From Uloborus plumipes (taxonomy: Eukaryota; Arthropoda; Arachnida; Araneae; Uloboridae): a DNA stretch of 64,000 nucleotides. The position numbers and the translations under genes were made by a program. This document shows positions 10,801 through 21,300 of this stretch, in pieces. The number at the start of each line of letters is the position of its first letter. The first letter of the stretch is position 1. Below the pieces are notes generated by a model. It was given only the letters and a program-made list of their open reading frames with translations. It was not told the DNA's origin and ran no database searches. The DNA lies in assembly GCA_038373865.1 (NCBI GenBank), contig JAXGGA010004694.1, forward strand, positions 21,473 to 85,472, in the 5' to 3' direction.

Positions 10801-13800
10801 AATAAGAATCCAAAGTCGTATAGAAGAACTTTCGTTTTGTTCATTGATGACAAAATAAATGAGAAAGAGACCTTTTATGAGCACCTTACATTTTTTCTCA
10901 AAAATGGTTTCGAACTAAAAGTCATTTTTGGGGAGACAAAAGAAAAGAGCGATATATCTGAATGAGCGATATAACGAGAAGCGACATAACGAGGGGCTAC
11001 TGTACTAAATTGAAGACAAACTTTAAGTAACAAATAACATTTATTTAAGAAAAACAACAACTGTAAATAATAAAATCAAAAGATAATACAAAAACAACTT
11101 ATTACTTTTCTGAGAAACTAAATCTTATGTCCAGCCTGCATAATTCCACCCCCTACTGTGCCCATTCATAGGCTAAGTGCAATTACTACCGAGGGAAACA
11201 CTGCCACACGGCGAAAAGACCGCGAGCCGAAAGCCCGAGGTTCCTCTAAGACTCGAGAGCCAGGCGATGAATGAAAAACCAGCCCCGATTATCTGCGTCC
11301 TCTCATCGCTTATATATCCCCCGAATTTGCATACACATTTTCCCGTCGGTAGCGATCCGGCAGCCAATCACCGACGACACGTGCCTCACGAAGCTTTCGG
11401 AACATTCGTCGGTGATGACGTCCTGCTTCCGGGAATGATCTCCGGAAAGACTATGTTTACGTTTCGCTTGTCTGAAACGTGATACGGCCGATAGGCTGAA
11501 GGAAAACATAAGTACTGTCTAATCTTTTATCGTAAAACCTTCATCGCATCTGCACATGCCTGAGGTCTCTTTGGATTTCCTCAAAATAGGGGAGAAATGC
11601 GAAGTAACATTCAACAGGAAGTAAGAAGCGAAAGCACCGGCAAGTGCGTCACCTTATCCTATCACCCCTTTTTCAAATGGAAGCGATCGTGACTGCCAGG
11701 CACGCAGTACGCAGCTAGACAGTAGAACATGATATGCTTTAACTTGGACTATTGTAAGATGATGGGATTTACTTTCTAGGGGAGAGGCAGGTATGCCTAT
11801 CACACATCATACATGAAAAATCTTAAGAGTCATTCCAACAAAAATCGTACAAATCAGTCCCAAGACTTTGGAATTTTATAAAACCAATTTTAATAACTGC
11901 CACCCATTAAGTTAATTTTTTTTTATTACTTCTTCATTTAATTTCTTGCAATCAAGTATCAATTGTTTAGGTATAATTCATTTAGAAAGTACACGAAACA
12001 AAAATGGTCAGAAGGAGAAAATGACGTGTCCCAGTGTGAAATCGCTAGAATTTTAAATGTGATTTAAAATTAGGCTGAAATGTTACAACAAAATAAATGA
12101 CCCTGCATAGCACAAAAGATGTGTCTGACACCATTTCTGCAGATTATTACGCAAATTAAAAAATTTCTCCAAAAACACTATTACTTATCCGTGTCCCTAG
12201 ATTTTCTATGTTTTGAACTGTCCACTCTGTTACAAGCCCTTTGGAAATAAAATAAACAATTGCATTCAATCTGATATATTTTTTAAAAAACAGAAGTAAT
12301 ATAACTGCCATGATTAGTTACTAACAGTTTTAGGCTGTTTATTCCATTTTACGCTTGTTGAGTTAACTTTTCGTTGTGGTTATAAAGATATTTTTAAAGG
12401 CTTATTTGTCCACTCTGTTACACAAAGTGATCAAAACATTTAAAATCCTTTCATAAATGAGTCATGAACAAGCCTTCATTATACACAAATAAATGGAGAA
12501 TCAATAAGAAAATAAGATTAGTTGGTGGAAATTTTTTAAATTGATAAATTTAAGCAAACAGTTTTCACACATGATCTGTACCATTTTCGCTGGAACGACC
12601 CATAAACGAAATTTTACAGTAAATCAGGGCATCTGCTGTCTCTACACTTTGAGTATTCAAATCTATGACTTCCTCACCAAATCTTTGAAATGCCTGCCTT
12701 CTCCCTTATTTTTGCATTATTTATACGTTGGTTTTTAACTTCAATATTAAGTGCTGTGTCTAGAATTATTAATTTCAATGCAAGTTTATTCCTGTTTCTC
12801 TCTTTTTTTTCTTTTCACAATTGGTACTTTTAACTTTAAAAAAAAAAGTGAATACAATTTCTAAAAACTGATAATTTTAATAAAAATTGCCTTCAAAAAT
12901 ATTTCCCAAATTTACCATTTAATTGCTATGTTATAAAATTCAAAATAGAAAGTTTTTAAAAATACGCAACAAGTGTGCATTAGTTACTTGGGTTTTGGAT
13001 TTGCCAGGTTTTAACAAATTTCATATTTGGTGGAACTGCTTCGCCTTCCCCGATGGTGACATCCCTGACAAAAGACATCCTGGGCACATTGTAATTTGAA
13101 GAATCAAAATCAAAGTACGCACACACAGCAGCTTGCAAGTTCCTGCAATAACAAGAAAATTAAGCATAAACCCAAGAACAGAGAAATAAAAATCACATGT
13201 TTTGGTCATTATAAATTTTTGCCTTTCAAAAATGTAAGATTTTTTTACCATTTCAAATGTATTTATCATTTTCAGAATTCATATTTAAACTTTTTTAGCA
13301 CTATCAAGCATTTTTACAAGACTAGAAAAAAAAAATTTCAATCACATTATAACAATAACTTCAATTATAAATGTTCACTGCACACCTTTTGGGCAGATTA
13401 TGAAACTCTATAAATGTGATTGCAAAATTTCCTTTTGCAGCTCAAGTCAATAGTAAGCCAATAACACACATCACTATTTGGGAAAACTAATCTTGAACAA
13501 TCTATCACATAATAATTTTAAAATATTTAATACAGTGGAACTTGGTTAAAACCAGTGGTTGGAAAAACTACATATTTTTCGTAGCGAACTACAGCTACAA
13601 CTACTTTCTTATAAATGTAGTTAACTACAGCTACAACTACTTTTTTTTTAATATAGCCCTACACTACTTTTGAAATGTATTTGCTACTTTGCTATTAAAA
13701 AAAATAAATAAATAAATAAAAAGAATACACCGTTTGGGGATTGAACTAAAAAATTCGAAATGTGGTTTAGATTAAGGTAGATTGGGGGAAGATGCCGTTT

Positions 13801-16800
13801 TGGCGAATATGCCATATCATGTGTTTCACCCACAAGCATTAAAAAAAAAACAGCTTGTTTATTTTTTTTTAGTTCTTTTAGCACCAATTTGTCCTTTTAA
13901 GCCTTTTTTTAGCTTTTATGAATATTCGCGTCAGGAAAGGATTTAACAGCTGACAGGTTGAATCAATTTATCAAACATTCATTATTTTCTCCTTTACAAG
14001 CTCCATTCAATGTGAAATATTGGCAGAATATAAAAAGTACGATGCCAACCTAATCAATGATTTGCACCGGCCAGGTTCAACCTTGTTTCTTTCTTTCTTT
14101 CCTTTTTTTATTTTTAAAGAAACATTTAAAAGTAGTTTCCAGAAATCGCTACAAACTACTAGTTTCTTGTATCGCGCTACTCAATACTTTACTTTTTTCA
14201 AAAAGTAGTGCGCTACACTACAAACTACTAAAAAATGTAGCCTCTACAGTAGTTTCTCTACTTGTAGCGCGCTACTTCCGACCACTGGTTAAAACAAACT
14301 TCAGTGGACCTTTACCCTTTATGTCCCAAATTATTTTAGCAATCAATTTTTATACACTTCTTTTGTTTTTTTAGTTGAAAACACAAACAGCAAAAATACC
14401 GAGTATAAAAATTTTGAAAATCAGTGGGGTCTAAGGCCCCCTATGCCTTAGAGCCCCTAAGAAAACTTTCATCCCAGGTACCATCTGTTGGTCTCTCAGC
14501 AAAGTACCAGGAGTGGTACCAGGGGCATATGCAGGCAAATCATTTCGGGGGGGGGGGGGGGGGGGTCAAGACTCTTTGAGAACAGGGGGGAACACTTCAT
14601 GAAATGTAGCTAAGAAAAGTAAATGTCTTAAATTTAAGCTTTAATGCCTCTTTAAGTCGACAAAAATACATAATTAAAAAAAAAAATGTCATTAAAATTG
14701 TGAAGAAAGCGGTTTGATGGACACAGAGAATGATATATTTAAATTTTAAAAAATTTCTTCATTGAAAGAGGTGTTGCTGAAATACTTGCTTGCAATATTT
14801 TGGCAAATTTACCCTCAAATAACTTTATAGTTTTGCAGTTTATTTTACTATTGTTCCCAACACTGGGTTTCAATTTAATATCCTGAAATTTATTTAACGG
14901 AATCAGGCGACTGAAAAACATTAATCAGCATTTTTGAAACATAGATTTGCAATAAAAATGAGCAAAATGGAATAATAGGATAATTATAAACATGACGTAC
15001 AGTAAAAAAGACATGTCAAAAAAAAAAAAAAAAATCTTTCTTTTAATATTGTATTATACTTAATTATGTGTTCTGAAAACTTTTCTCCTTTTCGGATTTC
15101 AAAAAAAGGGAAATTAAAAAAAAAAAAAAAAAAAACCAGCTTACAATTTAATTTCGGAGGGGGCTGCAGCCCTATCAGCCCATCCTCTGAGTGGTACTTA
15201 AAAGCTTCAGCACAATTCTAGCCATTAAAATATATACACATAGGCGTAGCGTGATCAAAAGTTTTTTTTTTGGGGGGGGGGGGGGGCACAGGCCTCAAAT
15301 TTCAGGAGTGCAGGTAGAGCCTATGATCCCCCCCCCCTAGATTTCTTGTAAGAGAAACATTCGCTCTTATTTTTCCTATTAATTGTACATACAATTTATT
15401 CAACTTTTTTTCCCCAGCTACTAATTACCACCTAGTATTCCAGTTTTGCATATAGAGAAAATTGACTAAATTTCAGTAATTTATATCTACTGTTCTAGTG
15501 AACGGAGAGAAACGTGCCAAAACTTTTCTTTTTCAGAAAAAGAAAGACCTTTTCAGCAATGTACAATGTTAGGGGGGGGGGGGGAGATTTCTCTCCTCAA
15601 TTATGCCGGATAGACCAAACATGAAACTAATCAATTAATTTTAAACAAACTAATTTGAAATTTAGAATTCAGTGTTCAAGGCGCAGTTTACTGGGATACG
15701 TTTGAATTTTGTGCCAAGTTTCAGGCAGGGCAGGGCCCGATTAAGATATCACGGGGCCCTAGGCCAAATACATTTTTGGGGGCGCCCTGCACTGAGGCTT
15801 CAAAATTATAGACATAGGATCAGGGTGTAAAAAAATCGATGATTTTTTTAAAAAAATCAAAAAAATCGGATTTTTTTGATTTAAATCAGATTTTTTTGAT
15901 TTAAATCGGATTTTTTTTATTTTTTTTAAAAAAATTAGAAATTTCAGTTATTAATTAATTTTTATTTATGAACAACTTACCTTTAAGTTTTTAAAAATAC
16001 AAAAATACCTTTGAAGTAAAGCTTCACCAGTAAGAAACCCAGAAAAAAGTGTTAGGAGCCAATCTGAAAATAATCCTGTCTACTAGCTAGGATAAAAATC
16101 AAATGGGGCAGGAAGCTCAACCCAATCCTCACTTCATTCAGCCCCCCCCCCTCTTTATTTTGCTTTTGTTTTGTAAAGCTGGAATATGTTCCATTTCAGC
16201 CACTAATAAAGACTGCCCCCCCCCCCCCCCAGTTGCTAATGCAAGGCATAGAAAATTCATCTTCTGTTTGGTTGTTTTTGTTTTTTCTTTTCACTGAAAG
16301 TATATCACACACATTCTATCATGTCCCTCCCCCCTCAATTCACTCTTTACAACACCTGCCCTGCATGTATTTTCTTTATTTCACATATTAGACAACAAAT
16401 AGCACTATTTGTGCATACATATTATTTGGACTGCAACCTTCCAGCATCTGTGGAGTGGGGATGAGTAGGATTACTTTTCCATTTATTAGATGGAAATCAA
16501 AGCTCTAAAATAAAATGGTAAAAATAATGAAATTGGGATTGTCCAAGAGAATTTTTCAAGGATTAAAATAAAAAGTGATTTAAATCAATGATTTTTTAAA
16601 AAAAATCAATTGATTTAAATCGCGATTTAAATCACTGATTTAAATCATTGACACCCTGCATAGGATACAACAAATTTAAGCATTGACTACAACAATTTTA
16701 TCCATTTGGGGGCCCCTAAGTTGTGGGGGCCCTAGGCCGCGGCCTAGTCGGTAATCAGGCCCTGGTTTCAGGTTGGTAGGTGCTGTGGGGGCTTCTAGCC

Positions 16801-17690
16801 ATCGGTAACAAACAAACAGAGCCCATTATGTTTATATAATAGACAAAAAAAAAATCTTTATTTATCCACATTAACCAATTGAAGCCCAATTTAACTTCAG
16901 CGGGAAATTTAGTAAAAATCATTTCTAAACAATGTTAAAGACATGAGGATGCTAAGCAAACAACAGACAGGAGTGGCAAAATAGAAAGATTGGAAAGCAT
17001 GTTTTCCAAGCAGATGAAGTGAAAGCATCCTACAAATGTTGGTGGGAGCTAATGAATCAATAACAAAAAACAATGATATAACATTACAGAATAACTTGTT
17101 CGGACAGGCATAAACATGTTCGATATATTTTTCTTCAAGTATAAAACCACAATTTCACATATAAATATGAGAAATGAAAGCAGATTGATATTATTGACAC
17201 TGATTCGAGCAATATATATCTCCACGTATATAGCAAAATGCAGACTAGATAGCAGTTGCTATGATAAAAAACATGCACAGAAACTAATTCTTTTTTCGCT
17301 TATTCGAAAATTTACAACTTATTTAACAACAATATTTTAAGAAACCAGGTACTTTTGAACCAAATTTCATCAAATATGAAATTTTTAAATGAACTAGTAC
17401 AAACCAAACGACAAGCTTTCAAACCAATGAGATGAAATAAACATTGCGACATTCAGCATGACTACTTTAAAAACTAGTAACAAAAATTATACTTAGGGGA
17501 CATTTAAAAAAAAATATTTTAAAAAAATAGGATACCAATTGTTCATGTCCAGGAAAAAATGACATCCTGCAGTATTTAACTGATTTCCTAATAGCTTCTG
17601 AAATTGCGATATAAGAACGTCCCTATCAGTTGTACCAAGACAGCTGAATTGTTGCAGCAATCCTGCATCTAGGTCCCCGTCAATATCCAT
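4724..17690 (-). CDS. ILRUN: ILRUN (C6orf106) orthologue, 3' end beyond window
   Basis: ILRUN is a nuclear/cytoplasmic regulator that in mammals dampens IRF3- and NF-kB-driven cytokine transcription through p300/CBP. Exons on the minus strand are 17690-17536, 13142-12988, 10445-10248 and 4870-4724, giving residues 1-218 in frame plus one base. The UBA-like domain covers roughly residues 15-66 (FSCLGTTDRDVLISQFQKLL, then AGCHFFLDMNNW). The NBR1-like FW domain covers roughly 75-185, with the tryptophans of KTWQI, RWPPG, GQWRM and VIWVI. The human protein has about 298 residues, so roughly 80 C-terminal residues are missing. The last donor is a strong GTGAGT and nothing like the tail was found in 1-4700. 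If that donor were skipped, the frame would stop 11 codons later, inside a hAT end. Exon 3 is clearly richer in GC than its surroundings. Confidence 0.95.
4871..6403. other. ILRUN intron 3, low-copy part
   Basis: No gene seen. The stretch 5200-5300 (ending in 'ccatggaaactgcacgaaag') is repeated, diverged, at 63905-64000 at the other end of the window, so it is a dispersed repeat. Confidence 0.4.
7899..8255 (+). pseudogene. hAT transposase fragment
   Basis: The frame includes FHYLAYLTHPIYKGEILN, EQKEIARKWL and PNSLEQLIAFEAESAPYP, similar to the pre-dimerisation region of hAT transposases also seen at 1840-2991. Downstream frames to about 8380 continue toward the dimerisation domain with shifts. 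No catalytic RNase-H core remains. Confidence 0.75.
8651..8907. mobile_element. Nested TIR element in hAT 7228-9171
   Basis: About 257 bp with inverted ends TTGAAGGGCTCGGGAGTAAA and TTTACTCCCGAGTCCTTCAA. Noncoding. The duplication is unclear because AATT/AATTA flank both sides. Confidence 0.6.
9437..10169. mobile_element. 'CCGATTAATCGG' hAT element, copy 1
   Basis: 733 bp, ends TAGGGATGCACCGATTAATC and GGTGCATCCCTA; duplication CCCGGGAC / GCCGGGAC (7 of 8). It is the uninterrupted reference copy for those at 26311 and 29609. Noncoding. Confidence 0.88.
10248..10445 (-). CDS. ILRUN: ILRUN exon 3
   Basis: Residues 104-169 plus one base of Glu170. DDRWPPGCCLRF, GHVDRVLVDALEPHEMTDVS and GMYQGQWRMSTATG match the FW domain core. 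The donor GAG|GTACAG is unusual: the TA inside it is the target site of a pogo-like transposon whose inverted repeat starts directly after it. Confidence 0.96.
10543..11002. mobile_element. Pogo-like TA element, 460 bp
   Basis: Ends CAGTAACTCCTCGTTATATC and ACGAGGGGCTACTG, TA duplicated on both sides (10541-10542, 11003-11004). Noncoding. Located in ILRUN intron 2. Confidence 0.8.
11165..11490 (-). promoter_or_regulatory. GC/CpG-rich promoter-like island
   Basis: A GC-rich block in ILRUN intron 2 unlike its AT-rich surroundings. On the minus strand it reads ATTGG (inverted CCAAT, 11368-11364), the octamer ATGCAAAT (11332-11325), then GATATATAAG (near 11318-11309), followed by CpG-rich sequence. 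The order and spacing resemble a TATA/octamer/CCAAT promoter such as those of histone genes. No gene it would drive was recognised; it could be an alternative ILRUN promoter or a relic. Confidence 0.35.
11491..12987. other. ILRUN intron 2, remainder
   Basis: AT-rich noncoding DNA. 'gtccactctgttac' occurs at 12218-12234 and again at 12408-12422, suggesting a small degenerate repeat. No gene or typed element was identified. Confidence 0.4.
12988..13142 (-). CDS. ILRUN: ILRUN exon 2
   Basis: Residues 52-103 and one base of Ser104. NLQAAVCAYFDFDS completes the UBA-like domain. MSFVRDVTIGEGEAVPPN and FVKTWQIQN open the FW domain; the vertebrate equivalent is MSFVEDVTIGEGESIPPD. Acceptor TTGCAG, donor GTAACT. 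Confidence 0.96.
13553..14287. mobile_element. hAT element, 735 bp
   Basis: Ends CAGTGGTTGGAAAAACTAC and CTTCCGACCACTG; perfect duplication GTTAAAAC (13545-13552, 14288-14295). Both flanks show repeated ctacaactac/gtagtttctc motifs. It is inserted into a short TA-element-like sequence starting 'cagtggaacttggtt'. Confidence 0.9.
14315..15230. mobile_element. TTAA element (CCCTTTATG family), copy 2, interrupted
   Basis: Starts CCCTTTATGTCCC at 14315 in inverted orientation relative to copy 1. It is recognisable up to 'ctagccatt' near 15225 after removing the hAT-like insertion at 14520-15189. Confidence 0.7.
14520..15189. mobile_element. hAT-like element with poly-G and poly-A tracts
   Basis: 670 bp, ends CAGGGGCATATG and GGATGGGC...CTCTG region, perfect 8-bp duplication AGTGGTAC (14512-14519, 15190-15197). 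A G-run of about 20 lies near its left end and long A-runs near the right. Confidence 0.75.
15231..15717. other. Unclassified repeat with poly-G and poly-C tracts
   Basis: Contains 'cataggcgtagcgtgatc', which resembles the end of the hAT at 52158-57415, then G- and C-runs near 15270, 15325 and 15576. Probably a fragment of a related hAT; the boundaries could not be set. Confidence 0.35.
15726..16764. mobile_element. Outer hAT (CAGGGCCCGATTA ends)
   Basis: Ends CAGGG-CAGGGCCCGATTA and TAATCAGGCCCTG; perfect duplication GTTTCAGG (15718-15725, 16765-16772). The first five bases are a CAGGG repeat. Without the nested element about 200 bp remain, including mirrored 'ggggccctaggcc'. Confidence 0.9.
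15821..16658. mobile_element. Nested hAT inside 15726-16764
   Basis: 838 bp, ends CAGGGTGT and ACACCCTG, perfect duplication CATAGGAT (15813-15820, 16659-16666). Both ends carry many GATTTAAATC palindromes. No transposase. Confidence 0.92.
16773..17535. other. ILRUN intron 1, proximal part
   Basis: AT-rich, no element or gene recognised. Confidence 0.4.
17536..17690 (-). CDS. ILRUN: ILRUN exon 1 (coding part)
   Basis: Start codon at 17690-17688; residues 1-51 and two bases of Trp52. It begins MDIDGDLDAGLLQQFSCLG, which matches the vertebrate MDVDLDPELMQKFSCLG start. It carries most of the UBA-like domain. Donor GTATCC. The start lies 380 bp from the 3' LTR of a same-strand BEL element. Confidence 0.96.
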
Positions 17691-18065
17691 ATCAGAAACA
17701 AAAACAATTTGTCCAAAATCAATCAAACATTTCTAAATTAACACATGTTGCAATTTGGAAAACAAAATATTAAAAACACATGATGAACTACAGTTCGGGC
17801 ATAACAACCAAGAAAACCAGATATGACGTCAACATTAAATCACTAAAATATAGCAAAGCTGAAAATAGCCAGATTCAGTTTCCGTTTTTAAGCAGCTGGA
17901 GTGCGTCTCAAAACTGGAGTGTGACTAGTGTGAGATATGAAGCCAATTTTCTTTCTCCACTAGTTAGTTCAAAGAAAAATCTCTCTTTTGGACCTCATCA
18001 AATTTCTAGAAGTTTTATAAAAACCTTCTTTGATCGTAAATGCGTATCTTAAATTTAATTCTTCC
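17691..18065 (-). promoter_or_regulatory. Presumed ILRUN 5' UTR/upstream region
   Basis: 375 bp between the ILRUN start codon and the BEL target site. No TATA box or initiator was convincing. The original upstream sequence continues at 23918 after the retrotransposon. Confidence 0.3.
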
Positions 18066-18070
18066 AAATC

Positions 18071-18347
18071 TGTTGAGTTAAAACAAAGTTCTAAAAAATC
18101 AAGTGCTTCGGCAGGACTGCATCTATGCGATGCTCGATGTTAGAACAATAAAGATGGCCATTTTTTTACAAATAAAACACTTTTATTTTAGCAAAACTAC
18201 TCGAAAACTACAGAGCCAAAAAAAAATCTTAAGAACAACTTTCAAAAACTTTGTCAAACTAATTTTACTGAGCGCGCAGACGATTTTTTATTTTCTTGCA
18301 CGCTCATTGAGTTTAATTAAATAATCACTTCACTTCAGTTCCCAACA
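18071..18347 (-). repeat. BEL 3' LTR
   Basis: 277 bp, identical to the 5' LTR except for two missing A in a homopolymer. It reads outward toward ILRUN on the same strand. Confidence 0.96.
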
Positions 18348-21300
18348 TAACTCCCCCTTTGAGACTCTGGGAAGGGTCTCAAACATGTAACACTGATTAT
18401 TTAACAGGTCAAGTCGTTTTGGTGCCTTTACGCACCTTCCAGATCTAGTATATTTTTCCACAACTATAGCAGGGAAGCATTCTTCAACAGCAGAGTTCTT
18501 CTGAACATCTTCCTCAGGACTTGATCCCTTCTCACACATGTCTTTGCCGGCTATTACAAGCTCCTCATCACCAGTTTGAATCTCCAATGGGTAAACGCGT
18601 TCCACTGGACGAACAAAAATTCCATTTTGAGTTTTGAGCCGTACAGCGCGAACCCTTTTATCTCGCCCAGGAATCAATTGAATAATTCTTGCCAAAGGCC
18701 AAAACACGCGTTTTTTATTATCGTCGCCAATTAAAACAATTTCGCCAACTCTTGGCTCTCTGGTTGGTTTCTCATTGTGTTTCTGAATTAACTGGCCTAA
18801 ATATTCTTTTCTGAAGCGCTGCCTTAAATCATTGAACAGCTTATATCTATACCTTATTCTCTTTTTTAGGCTTTGCATGTCCACTTGGTCAATGTCTGCA
18901 ACATCCGAGCGACGGTTTTCAATTGCAGGTGTGAGAGGAATCAATTCCTGAGGATTTTCGGACACATATGTTAAAGGCCTTGAATTTATAACTAATTCAC
19001 AGTCACATAGTAACGTGCTCAGTTCTTCGTAATTTAATACAGATTTGCCAAGAGTTCGTTTTAACAAGTCTTTAACAACACGAACCAACCTCTCCCACCA
19101 GCCTCCCCACCACGCGGCAGTGGGTGGGATAAATTTCCAGAAAATCTTTTGTGTGGAAGTTTCTCTTACAATTTTAGCCCAATCTAATTTAGAAAATTCG
19201 TTATATGTTCCCCTAAAGTTAGTTCCATTGTCCGAATAAATTGTGCTTGGTCTTCCACGTCTTGCTATAAAGCGTCTAAGTGCTAACAAAAACGTATCAG
19301 CAGATAAAGAACCCACTAACTCCAAGTGAACTGCGCGATATACTGCACATGTGAACAAGGCGATCCAAACCTTTTCTCCTGATTTCAAAAACAATGGTCC
19401 TGCGAAATCGGTTCCAACTACCTCGAACGCAACTGAATCTGTTACACGATCTGGTGGTAAAGGTGGTGGTTCGCTCATCAACGACTTTGTTTTGAAACGT
19501 TTACATCTTACACAATCATTTAAGACATTTTTTACAGTTTTACGTGCTTTTAAAATCCAAAAATTTTCCCTTAGAATACATAACATCATTAAAATCCCAA
19601 CGTGACAATTTTTCCGATGTATAGATTCAATCAAAAGCCTTGAAAATTCACATTTTCCTGGCAACAAAATAGGACTCAAAAATGACTTATCATCCTCTCG
19701 ATAAGTTATCCCAGTAGTTACTCTCAATATTTCGTCTTTATCTTTAAATACACGCATACCATTCAATATTTTTTCTTTAGAAAAATAAAAGCTTTGCACT
19801 AAACGAATTAAACATTTTTCAGAATTTTCAATTTCAACTACAGTTAGTTCAGAATCTTTACACTTATTAGGTCTTCTACAATTGTTTACAAATCTTAAAA
19901 CCCAACCAAATACATTTATAAGCTTTTCATATTTAGAAACTTTAATTGGAGGCCAAAGCGGTGCGTCCTGATTCAGATCAATAGTGGTAACTTTTACTCG
20001 TTTTCTTTCCGCGTCGACTTCCTTTGGCTCACAATCTACTTCACTTGTTGGCCACATTTCTGGCGCATTTTTCAGCCAAGTCGGTCCTTCCCACCATTTG
20101 GAGTTAAGAAATTGTCTAGGAGTGCATCCTCGCGACAATAGATCAGCTATGTTCATTGTTCCAGGAATATGTTTCCACAACTCAGGCTGAGTCAGTTTCC
20201 GGATTTCTTTTACTCTATTATTAACAAAAACTGACCAATTTTCTAGACATTTGATCCACCAAAGAGCGACACTTGAATCTGACCAAAGTGAGATCTTGAA
20301 GTTTGGAAAATCAAGTGCCTTTAGTATCGAATTCAAAAGTCTAGCACCTATGCAGCAAGCCATGAGTTCTAATCGAGGAATACTCAAAGGTTTTACTGGA
20401 GCGACTCTACATTTAGCCCTTACAAGATATATTTTAACTTCATTTTCCACTATTGATCGAGCGTAGACGCACGCAGCATAAGCCCCTTTACAAGCATCCA
20501 CAAATACATGTAGTTCTGTTGTGGAATTAGTTACCATGTAACGTGGCAAACTTACACTATTTAACAGTAAAATATCCTTGAACCATTTCAAAAATTTATT
20601 TACAATTTCAGGAGGTAATTTTGCATCCCAGGGATGTTTTAACTTCCAAGCGTCTTGCAATATAAGTTTAGGAAGCAATGTAGTAGGACTTAAAAAACCG
20701 ATGGGGTCAAAAATCCTTTGGACAATAGATAAAATCAAACGCTTTGTAATTTTTGTTTCACGAGTTAATGCTTCAATCTTTATATTGCATCTTAGAGTAT
20801 CATTATCCAAATTCCATAAAATTCCTAAAATGGACGTTTCCCCTGAATGCTTAGTAACATTTTCACAAGCTACATTGCTCTCAAACCCACGCAAGTTAAA
20901 ACATCCCTTGGACATTATGAGTTGTGATTGTTCAACAAACTTCACCTCATCTTCGATATTATGCACTCCTGTTACACAATTGTCCACAAAAAAAGAACAT
21001 TTTAACTTCTGTGCAATCTCATAATATTCAACAGGGCAATTTTCCAGAAGATGAGCAATAGACGCATTGAGCAAAAATGGGCTCGATGTTACTCCAAACA
21101 CGGCCCTGCAGTGTTTGTAAATCAGCGGACCTTCTTCGCATGGATAAAAAAATCGAAGAAAATCCCTGTCTTCAGGAGCAACAGACAGCATCAAAAATGC
21201 CTTTTCTATGTCTGCACTCAACCCAATAGGATATAATCTAAATCTGTCAATAATGTCTGGTATTAATTTAATAAGGTTTACTCCTTTATAAAGGTTTTCG

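Noticed and set aside
11100..11170. U1 snRNA-like string 'ctgcataatt'
   Set aside because: Only about 10 bases match and the following sequence and orientation do not agree with U1.
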